Shown here: positions 1 to 6,062 of the stretch, in pieces | How positions within the stretch are numbered: position 1 is the first letter of the stretch | Layout of the letters: each line of letters opens with the position of its first letter | From: Promethearchaeota archaeon | GTDB taxonomy: Archaea > Asgardarchaeota > Lokiarchaeia > Sigyniarchaeales > SOKP01 | Reading direction: 5' to 3' | NCBI GenBank assembly: GCA_019894815.1 | Contig: JAGXNU010000059.1 | Location: 1 to 10,519, forward strand | DNA length: 10,519 nt | Program-made: the position numbers and the translations under genes | Notes under the pieces: model-generated | What the model saw: the letters and a program-made list of their open reading frames with translations, nothing else | What the model was told of the DNA's origin: nothing | The model's database searches: none

Positions 1-204
1 ATCTACACATTCGCCACATGTTTCAAAATTTTTCTTTTTGATACAACAAGTTATTATTGAACATGAGGGGTGTTTATTAGAAAAATCTGGACCATAACAT
101 CCAGGACACTTTGAAGGGCCCTTGGTGTAATAAAAAGGGCATAACCCACAATCTAATCCACAACAAGCAATAGTAGGAAATCTTTTCAAGAGTGTATTAC
201 TCAT
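1..204 (-). CDS. DUF3795 cysteine-rich protein, N-terminal part (cut by window edge)
   Basis: The reverse strand reads from an ATG at 204 through 68 uninterrupted codons to the window edge, so the C-terminus is missing. The visible part holds 11 cysteines: C14, C15, C19, C22, C33, C36, C48, C53, C54, C63 and C66. They fall in the pattern ACCGLDCGLCP, then CPGC, then HPSCSIITCC, then CGEC, which is the recognisable signature of the DUF3795 family. Members are small soluble proteins common in anaerobic archaea and bacteria. The cysteines suggest metal or Fe-S binding, but no function is established. There is no ribosome binding site before the ATG, but a good TATA box lies at leaderless distance. 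The gene is divergent from the Ldh2-like gene with about 210 bases between them. I am confident of the family and unsure of any role. Confidence 0.85.
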   Translation of the reverse strand, partial: MSNTLLKRFPTIACCGLDCGLCPFYYTKGPSKCPGCYGPDFSNKHPSCSIITCCIKKKNFETCGECVD

Positions 205-227
205 GGCTGATATAATAAATTAATTAT

Positions 228-235
228 TATTTAAA
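228..235 (-). promoter_or_regulatory. TATA box for the DUF3795 gene
   Basis: On the minus strand the sequence reads TTTAAATA, preceded by a purine/A-rich BRE-like stretch (AGAAAT). Its centre is about 27 bases before the ATG at 204, the usual archaeal TATA-to-start distance. It therefore predicts a leaderless transcript starting at or near the ATG. The surrounding DNA is AT-rich, so chance matches are possible. Confidence 0.45.
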
Positions 236-368
236 TTTCTATTTTCAGTTAATTTTTTCTAAAACTTCTAATACTTTTACTATAAAATTATTAAAAAAAT
301 CGCTAAAAATTAGTAAATTAGGATTAATCACGAACTTTCAACTTATATTCAATATGATTTTAATTAAA

Positions 369-382
369 TAGAAATATTTCTA
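369..382. promoter_or_regulatory. 14-bp perfect palindrome upstream of the Ldh2 gene, candidate operator
   Basis: TAGAAATATTTCTA is identical to its own reverse complement. It lies just upstream of the TATA-like element of the Ldh2-family gene and ends 34 bases before its ATG. That position suits a dimeric regulator acting over or next to the BRE/TATA region. No cognate regulator gene is in the window. The role is inferred from symmetry and position only. Confidence 0.35.
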
Positions 383-385
383 AAC

Positions 386-394
386 AATTATATC
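386..394 (+). promoter_or_regulatory. TATA-like element for the Ldh2-family gene
   Basis: AATTATATC follows an A-rich BRE-like stretch (TAAAC) and is centred about 26 bases before the ATG at 416. This spacing fits a leaderless archaeal transcript. It matches the absence of any Shine-Dalgarno sequence before this gene. Confidence 0.4.
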
Positions 395-415
395 ACTAAT
401 TTTTCACGATTGAAA

Positions 416-1558
416 ATGACTGAAAAGGCTATAACGAAATCAATTGATAATTCTCAGGAAGATGAGGTATATATCAACTCTTCAATTCTTAGAAACTTTG
501 TAGAAGACGTATTTATAAAATTAAAAGTTCCTAAACCTGATGCTAAAATAATTGCCAATGGTATCATTCAATCAGATTTAAGAGGAATCGATTCACACGG
601 TATCCAGAGATGTAAGATGTACTTTGATCGAATCAAACAAGGTATTTACAATCCTATAACAAAAGTTGAAATTTTGAGTGATAATGGAGCAACAGCTGTA
701 ATTGATGGAAACTGTGGAATGGGTCATGTGATTGGATTCCATTCTATGAAATTAGCTATTGAAAAAGCAAAAATTTTTGGAGTTGGAGCTGTAGCAGTGA
801 GAAATTCTACTCATTATGGATTTGCTGGTATATATTCCCTTATGGCAATTGAAGAAGGGATGATCGGTTTTACAACAACTAATGCGAGACCAGCAGTACC
901 ACCCACGTTTGGAGTTGAGCCTATGCTGGGAACTAATCCTTTAACATATGGAGCACCTACTGATGAAGCGTTCCCTTTTCTTATAGATTGTGCAACATCT
1001 ATAATTCAGAGGGGAAAAGTGGAAGTATATAATCGTACTCATAAAAATTTGCCTAGGGGAGTTATTATTACTGAAAATGGAAACACTGAGACTAACCCAG
1101 AAGATGTACTTAACGATTTATGCGATAGATCCGCTGCGTTATTACCTTTAGGTGGAAAGGGAGAGGCAACTTCAGGCTATAAAGGCTATGGTTATGCAAC
1201 ATTTGCTGAGATTTTGTCAGCTGCATTGCAAGATGGAATCTATTTAAAGGATACAGCAGGAATTATTGAAAATGGCCAAAAAAAGCTAAAAGTAGGTCAT
1301 TTCTTTTTGGCTATTGATGTAAATCACTTTAGACCTTTAGACGGATTTAAGGAAACTACTGGAAATATAATGCGGGAACTTAGGAATTCTAAAAAAGTAC
1401 CAGGAGCTAAAAAAATTTATACAGCTGGAGAAAAAGAGTACTTAAATGAAAAAGAAAGTGAAATAAAGGGAATTCCCTTAAATAAAAGCCTGCAAAAAGA
1501 TATTATGATAATGCAAGAAGAATTACAATTAAACCACTACAATTTTTCATTCAAATAA
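416..1558 (+). CDS. Ldh2/malate-L-lactate-sulfolactate dehydrogenase family oxidoreductase
   Basis: This is a soluble NAD(P)-dependent dehydrogenase of the Ldh2 family (malate, L-lactate, sulfolactate, ureidoglycolate and related 2-hydroxy acids). It has 380 residues, against roughly 350 for most relatives, with about 18 extra polar residues at the N-terminus. Family signatures appear in order: DLRGIDSHGIQR with the conserved His61, NSTHYGFAGIY with the second conserved His133, the nucleotide-site motif LGTNP at 171-175, and LPLGGKGE followed by SGYKGYG at about 243-259. All are intact, so the enzyme looks functional. I chose the ATG at 416. A TTG two codons upstream (410) is in frame, but neither has a ribosome binding site, and the TATA spacing fits the ATG. 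The gene stands alone, divergent from DUF3795 and convergent with the CDF transporter, with only 16 bases between the stop codons. Sequence alone cannot decide the substrate: malate, lactate and sulfolactate are all possible. Confidence 0.9.
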   Translation: MTEKAITKSIDNSQEDEVYINSSILRNFVEDVFIKLKVPKPDAKIIANGIIQSDLRGIDSHGIQRCKMYFDRIKQGIYNPITKVEILSDNGATAVIDGNCGMGHVIGFHSMKLAIEKAKIFGVGAVAVRNSTHYGFAGIYSLMAIEEGMIGFTTTNARPAVPPTFGVEPMLGTNPLTYGAPTDEAFPFLIDCATSIIQRGKVEVYNRTHKNLPRGVIITENGNTETNPEDVLNDLCDRSAALLPLGGKGEATSGYKGYGYATFAEILSAALQDGIYLKDTAGIIENGQKKLKVGHFFLAIDVNHFRPLDGFKETTGNIMRELRNSKKVPGAKKIYTAGEKEYLNEKESEIKGIPLNKSLQKDIMIMQEELQLNHYNFSFK

Positions 1559-1574
1559 TTATTTATTTAACTAT

Positions 1575-3020
1575 TTACTCAAAAAAGATCCCTTCTGTTC
1601 GTCCTTCTACTGGTTCTGAATGAAGAATTATTTCTTTTAGATTTTCCAAGTTCATATTATCCCTAATTTCGCTCTCGAGGCGAGTAATCATTCCATGAAT
1701 CTTAGCGATATTTTCAGAACCTTCAAAAAACACATGAAGTTCTAATATACAAAATTCAAAAGCGGACCAGCATTCTAAGCCATGATAACCTTTAATTTTG
1801 GGATTTTTTCTTAATATTTTTTCAATAATCTTCTGGATTTCTTTTAATTCATTGGGTTCAATTGATTGACATGTAAATTGGGATGGTGTTATTTTTTTTA
1901 TATTTGTTTCCGATTCTATATGTGTAATGATTCTCGATATCATTGGGGCTTGTTTTTTCAATTCTTTTTCAAAATTGGAACTAACTGAGTGTGCTTCATC
2001 GAGTGTTAAATTTCCATCAACTAATACTGAGATAGAAAGAAAATAATTGTTTTCTATTCTAAAAACATTTAGATCTCTAAAATCTATAATATCCTTAAAT
2101 TCCATTTTCATGGTATATAATAAATTAACAATGGTTTCACTTATGGAAGCTTCACCGCTCAAAGGATTCATTTCGATGATTGATTCCACTTTATAAGAAG
2201 GGAAATAATTCTTACTCATCGATCTAATTGCTTTTGTAATATCATTTGCATGAATAACAGATATGTGATCTTCAACAGATAAGCGAACATCTAAAAATAA
2301 TGTATTTCCCCCAATTCTGACTTTTAATTCTTCAACACCATTAACGTGATCAAGGTTAAAAACCTTTTCTCTGATTTCTTTTAAAATAAGATAATTTATG
2401 GGATTTTCATCAATTAAATCTTTAATACCTTCTTTTGAAAGCTTAAATGCGGTGAATATTATCCATGTGGAGAGACCAATACTAAAAAAGGGATCTAAAA
2501 ATTGGATATTAAAAAAGAGAGCTAATATGAAATTAATCAGGACTACAATCGCTCTAAGAGAATCTTGGAACAAATTTAAACCCTGAATTTTAAGTGATAA
2601 GCTACTCCGTTTCTTTCCTTGCCATATTAAAACCCTAGAAAAAGCTAAATTAATTATAAATGAAATAATTAACAGAAAAACCCCAATATCAGGATTGATA
2701 ATAGCGTACGTGTTAGATAATATTGTTTGAGCTGCTAAATAAATAAGAAAACAATAAAGATTTATCAATATGATTCCTTGAATTAATCCCCCTATTGAAT
2801 CAATCTTGGAGTGTCCGTACATGTGTTGGTAATCTGGGGGTTTTTGACTTATATACAGAGAATAAATTGTTAGAATAATAAAAAAAATATCAGTAAGCGT
2901 ATCAACGGTTTCAGATAAAAAACTGAGACTTCCAGTTAAGATTACACCTAGTAGTTTTAAACCTGACTGAATTAGGATTATGAAAAAAGTAATAATTCCC
3001 AATTTAATTTTTATATCCAT
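1575..3020 (-). CDS. Cation diffusion facilitator (CDF) metal transporter with extended triple-domain C-terminus
   Basis: This is an integral membrane metal-proton antiporter of the CDF family, expected to export divalent cations. The membrane part (about residues 5-195) carries several hydrophobic segments. Segment two has D40-x3-D44, matching the first half of the transport site. The loop PPDYQHMYGH gives D63, H66 and H70, the family's cytosolic-side site. In the later transport-site motif, usually HxxxD, this protein has N149-x3-D153. An Asn-for-His change is associated with selectivity other than zinc (for example Mn or Fe), which is an inference here. At 481 residues it is far longer than the usual 300 or so. 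The C-terminal 270 residues look like three successive ferredoxin-like ZT-dimerisation domains (about 211-286, 293-370 and 388-470). The gene starts 112 bases after the flavoprotein operon ends, probably from its own promoter. No convincing ribosome binding site precedes the ATG. Confidence 0.9.
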   Translation of the reverse strand: MDIKIKLGIITFFIILIQSGLKLLGVILTGSLSFLSETVDTLTDIFFIILTIYSLYISQKPPDYQHMYGHSKIDSIGGLIQGIILINLYCFLIYLAAQTILSNTYAIINPDIGVFLLIISFIINLAFSRVLIWQGKKRSSLSLKIQGLNLFQDSLRAIVVLINFILALFFNIQFLDPFFSIGLSTWIIFTAFKLSKEGIKDLIDENPINYLILKEIREKVFNLDHVNGVEELKVRIGGNTLFLDVRLSVEDHISVIHANDITKAIRSMSKNYFPSYKVESIIEMNPLSGEASISETIVNLLYTMKMEFKDIIDFRDLNVFRIENNYFLSISVLVDGNLTLDEAHSVSSNFEKELKKQAPMISRIITHIESETNIKKITPSQFTCQSIEPNELKEIQKIIEKILRKNPKIKGYHGLECWSAFEFCILELHVFFEGSENIAKIHGMITRLESEIRDNMNLENLKEIILHSEPVEGRTEGIFFE

Positions 3021-3090
3021 TACTTTCGTATAATTTCTTTAGAAGTCGATTAAAAAACTTAAAGGAACACTGAGAAATAAATATTTGGGA

Positions 3091-3120
3091 ATAAAATAAA
3101 ATGAAATAAAATAGAAATAT
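3091..3120 (-). terminator. U-rich terminator region after the flavoprotein operon
   Basis: Read on the minus strand, this is a T-rich stretch of repeated ATTTT-like units starting a few bases after the stop codon of the [2Fe-2S] reductase gene. Archaeal termination commonly needs only U-rich runs without a hairpin. It would separate the two-gene operon from the downstream CDF gene. The call rests on composition and position only. Confidence 0.35.
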
Positions 3121-3131
3121 CTGAAACATTT

Positions 3132-4361
3132 TTAGAGGTGTCTTGGAACTTTAATTTCGAGATCTGTGATCGGATAAGATGCACATGGATGGAAATAGTT
3201 AAATTTCTTATCCCCTGCTTTTCTCCAATCAGAAACAGGACTTATATACACATCACCAGAAATGAGAAGCGAACGACAGAATCCACATTCGCCAGAACGG
3301 CATTTTGATGGTGGATTTAAGTTTGCTCTTTCTAGAGCAACAAGGACGGATTCAGTTGCCTTTGCTGGTATCTCTTTAGTCAAATTTCCAATTTGAGCCT
3401 TAATTTTAAATATTTTTTCAGCTACTTCTTGAGGGAACTCTGGATCACTTAGAATCTCTTTAATTTCACCAAATGCCTCTCTACGGATTCGTTTATGAAG
3501 TAAATTGAACTTTTCCAATTCTTTTTCAACAAAATTATACATGATTTGTGGCCCACAGATAAAAAATGAGCTATTGTTTACATCACAATACTTCTCTATG
3601 ATATCAGAAGTTAAAAAGCCCAATTCACATCCTTCGAGGGTAACTTTTTCACAACTTAAAACATGCACAACTTTAATTTTGTCGGGATACTTCTTTTCAA
3701 GCACTTTAAATTCATTATGATAAATGATATCGTCTTCTTCGCTACTTCCATACAAAATTGTTAGTTTTGCATCTAATTTATCCTCAGCAATTTCTTTAGC
3801 GATGGAACGGAATGGAGTAATTCCTGATCCTCCAGCAAGACCTACAATCTGTTTTAAATCTCTAAGAGGTTCGTAAAAAAAGAACCCCTCCGGTCCAGAA
3901 CTTTCAATCTTAGTTCCTACTTTCCATTTATTCCAAATGAATTGAGTTAAAAATCCGGGTTCTTCTTTTCTAATTGTAATTTCATAGAAACCTTTTAAAG
4001 CATCCGAAGGAGAAGAAGCGATTGAATACGGTCTTGTGATTGTAACTCCATTTACTTCAACTTTTAAACTTAAATATTGACCCGCTCTAAAATAGGCTAA
4101 TTGATTTGTGTTTGAATTGGGATCGGGTGTGAGCTTATATGTTTTAGTAGATTTTGTTTCATTTATGATTTCACTGATAACTAAATATTGTCTTAAGGGA
4201 TGAAGTCGTATAGCAAGTTCATTCATTGGATCTGTTGTTATCGGCTCACTAGATGCCTTTTCGAACCTCTTTTTTCGGCTCGGGACTAATTTAGTAAACG
4301 CGAATAAATCTCTTGTATTGCTTTTAACAATTATATCAAATTTCTTTTCTTCTTCGCTCAT
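3132..4361 (-). CDS. FAD/NAD(P)-dependent reductase with C-terminal plant-type [2Fe-2S] domain
   Basis: This is a soluble electron-transfer flavoprotein of the phenol-hydroxylase-reductase/PaaE type, moving electrons between NAD(P)H, FAD and a [2Fe-2S] cluster. It has 409 residues. An N-terminal extension of about 55 residues without recognisable family is followed by the FAD domain (RPYS at 110-113). Then comes the nucleotide domain (AGGSGITP at 176-183, CGP at 269-271) and a ferredoxin domain with cluster ligands C354, C359, C362 and C393 in C-x4-C-x2-C...C spacing. All cofactor motifs are intact. The start codon overlaps the stop of the upstream FAD oxidoreductase by four bases (ATGA) and has a good ribosome binding site, so the two are translationally coupled and probably work together. 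Aerobic relatives feed oxygenases. Here no oxygenase is nearby, and the likely partner is the upstream flavoenzyme (inference). Confidence 0.9.
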   Translation of the reverse strand: MSEEEKKFDIIVKSNTRDLFAFTKLVPSRKKRFEKASSEPITTDPMNELAIRLHPLRQYLVISEIINETKSTKTYKLTPDPNSNTNQLAYFRAGQYLSLKVEVNGVTITRPYSIASSPSDALKGFYEITIRKEEPGFLTQFIWNKWKVGTKIESSGPEGFFFYEPLRDLKQIVGLAGGSGITPFRSIAKEIAEDKLDAKLTILYGSSEEDDIIYHNEFKVLEKKYPDKIKVVHVLSCEKVTLEGCELGFLTSDIIEKYCDVNNSSFFICGPQIMYNFVEKELEKFNLLHKRIRREAFGEIKEILSDPEFPQEVAEKIFKIKAQIGNLTKEIPAKATESVLVALERANLNPPSKCRSGECGFCRSLLISGDVYISPVSDWRKAGDKKFNYFHPCASYPITDLEIKVPRHL

Positions 4362-5923
4362 TTTAGCTCACCTTTTTGAATTAAATCTTGTAAAGTTAGT
4401 AACGCTGCAGTTTCTCCATCCTTTAAAGCACTACTATATCCATGACATCTTTTGCCATAACCTCCACAAAACTCAAGACCTTCAATATGCTTTTCATCAT
4501 TCATTGTCATCAAGCGTGGAACAAATGAATCCCAAGATTCTGGTTCGTATCCATACACTACTCCATTATAAGCTCTAGTAAATCTTGAAATGGTTTGAGG
4601 CGTAGCAACTTCAATTTCTTCAATATGCTCCTTTATTGGAGCACCTGTGGCTGTCTCTAAAGTGTTAATAAGGTCCTCTGCAATTTTGTTTTTCAGGGTA
4701 AAATAATCTTCGGGTTTTACAGCGTCCCACACTCCTGGTAGAAATGCACTTGTAATAGAAACAATGCACGTTCCTGGAGGTGAGCAATCAGGGATTGCCC
4801 TATTTAAACAAATTGTTGCTTGAACCTTAGGTGTTTCAAGGTTATTTAAAGATTCATATAGTTCATCTGTATTCATGTTATTATTTATAAAGTAACTATA
4901 ATCTGTAAGCCCTAATTCATCAGCCGTTGCATCTAAACCTAAATAAACAACAAATGTGGACACTCCGTGCCGTCTAGCATTTATCTCCTTATAAGCAATT
5001 TCTGGAACTTCTGATTTTGGATGTATTAATTTGTTATAGGTAAGCGTGGGGGAAGCATTGCAAACTACGTGATTAGTTTTAATTTTATCTCCTTTAGATG
5101 TTTCAACTCCGACAACTTTACCGTTTTCAACCAGTATCTTTTCTACTGTCGTGTTATATTCGATTTTACCACCTAATTCTCTAATTCTTGTGTCTAGAGC
5201 AGTAGTGTAGTCGTGAGATCGAAATTTTGGAATATATGCACCTTTTAAAATATAACCATGAACCATGGAAACAAAGATCGTAAAATTCACCCTACTCATT
5301 GGAACTAATAAATAAACCCAATACGCGTTAAGAATGCTCCTTGCTTTTTCTGGAATATTAAGGGCATTTTGAACATCCTCCACAGAATAAGCAGTAGTTT
5401 TAAGGAAATTAGAATGCTCTTTTAATAGTACATTTTGATCTGGGTGTCCTTTTGTCTGCCCTATATAATTAGTTGCCCTATTAATATCTTCAGCTAGGTC
5501 AAAAAATTTTCTTACCGATTCTCTACTTCCCGGGGCTTCTTTTTCAATAGTATCAAGATAAGCATCGATACCAAAAGGCATTACTACATCCATACATTCA
5601 TCTGGGTCCGTTAAAATTAACCTATACGCTTCAGGGACTGCTACGAACTCTGAATCTAGTTCATATCTTTCTAATAATCTTCTAGTACCACCTTTATTCG
5701 ATGAAGCCCCCCAATCATAAAGTTCATGAAGTGAAGTCTCAAATTCAAATCTTCCTCTCACAAAACTAGATGCAAATCCTCCCGGTAAGTTGTGTTGTTC
5801 TAAAAGTAGTATTTTAGTACTTCTCCTTGCTAATTCTGCAGCGGCTATTAAACCACCATTTCCTGCACCAATCACTACAACATCATATAAGTCTTCAATT
5901 TTTTGTTCTTTACTTTCACTCAT
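4358..5923 (-). CDS. Phytoene desaturase/retinol saturase-like FAD-dependent oxidoreductase
   Basis: This 521-residue enzyme belongs to the CrtI-like amine-oxidase/phytoene dehydrogenase superfamily, which adds or removes hydrogen at C=C bonds. Its N-terminus holds the dinucleotide-binding fold DVVVIGAGNGG (residues 14-24), with E42 as the usual ribose-binding acid. The characteristic PGGFASSF and a LHELYDWG-type segment follow. The C-terminal FAD contact region (about 485-510) has GGYGKRCHGYSSALKDGETAA, interrupted here only by the family's normal variation. The length matches the family. No carotenoid genes lie nearby, so a carotenoid role is not supported. It heads an operon with a [2Fe-2S] flavoprotein reductase, which suggests it receives or delivers electrons through that partner. 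It is divergent from the glycyl radical enzyme across 139 bases, a hint of shared control. The true substrate is unknown. Confidence 0.85.
   Translation of the reverse strand: MSESKEQKIEDLYDVVVIGAGNGGLIAAAELARRSTKILLLEQHNLPGGFASSFVRGRFEFETSLHELYDWGASSNKGGTRRLLERYELDSEFVAVPEAYRLILTDPDECMDVVMPFGIDAYLDTIEKEAPGSRESVRKFFDLAEDINRATNYIGQTKGHPDQNVLLKEHSNFLKTTAYSVEDVQNALNIPEKARSILNAYWVYLLVPMSRVNFTIFVSMVHGYILKGAYIPKFRSHDYTTALDTRIRELGGKIEYNTTVEKILVENGKVVGVETSKGDKIKTNHVVCNASPTLTYNKLIHPKSEVPEIAYKEINARRHGVSTFVVYLGLDATADELGLTDYSYFINNNMNTDELYESLNNLETPKVQATICLNRAIPDCSPPGTCIVSITSAFLPGVWDAVKPEDYFTLKNKIAEDLINTLETATGAPIKEHIEEIEVATPQTISRFTRAYNGVVYGYEPESWDSFVPRLMTMNDEKHIEGLEFCGGYGKRCHGYSSALKDGETAALLTLQDLIQKGELK
4368..4373 (-). 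promoter_or_regulatory. Shine-Dalgarno site for the [2Fe-2S] reductase
   Basis: The minus strand reads AGGTGA six bases before the ATG at 4361, inside the last codons of the upstream gene. It is the only strong ribosome binding site I found in the window. It supports both the chosen start and coupled translation of the two flavoprotein genes. Confidence 0.7.
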
Positions 5924-5951
5924 CTTAATTACTTTCTTTATTTCTTAATTC

Positions 5952-5976
5952 TAATATTGATTTTAATCAAATATTA
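5952..5976. promoter_or_regulatory. Imperfect inverted repeat between divergent operons, candidate operator
   Basis: The left arm TAATATTGATT and the right arm AATCAAATATTA are complementary apart from one extra base and flank a TT centre. The element lies 29-53 bases upstream of the FAD oxidoreductase start and 87-111 bases upstream of the glycyl radical enzyme start. It overlaps the probable promoter of the former. A 16-base part recurs with one mismatch upstream of the Ldh2 gene (355-370). AT-rich DNA makes such repeats easily, so this is tentative. Confidence 0.3.
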
Positions 5977-6007
5977 CCATTAAAAAAAAATTTACAAATC
6001 TATAAAG

Positions 6008-6015
6008 TTAATATA
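6008..6015 (+). promoter_or_regulatory. TATA-like element for the glycyl radical enzyme gene
   Basis: TTAATATA follows an A-rich BRE-like stretch (TATAAAG). Transcription would start near 6035-6040 and leave a short 5' leader of about 25 bases. A weaker AT-rich match at 6031-6041 would instead give a leaderless transcript, and the two cannot be separated by eye. Confidence 0.35.
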
Positions 6016-6062
6016 CTAAAATGTTTGATCAATTAATTAGATAATTTTTACGAGAATTGAAT

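Noticed and set aside
410..415. TTG at 410 as start of the Ldh2 gene (and TTG at 6057 for the radical enzyme)
   Set aside because: An ATG follows two codons later in both cases, and no ribosome binding site favours the TTG. The difference is only two residues and cannot be settled without N-terminal data.
2398..2586. 62-codon plus-strand ORF inside the CDF gene
   Set aside because: It is antisense to the CDF gene and shows no family features.
3505..4578. Plus-strand ORFs at 3505-3720 and 4318-4578
   Set aside because: Both are antisense to the flavoprotein operon, without recognisable domains or initiation signals.
4358..5923. Carotenoid biosynthesis role for the CrtI-like enzyme
   Set aside because: There is no phytoene synthase or other carotenoid gene nearby, and the superfamily includes many non-carotenoid enzymes.
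6024..6031. TTGATCAA palindrome as an operator
   Set aside because: It is only eight bases, so short palindromes like this are expected by chance in this composition.
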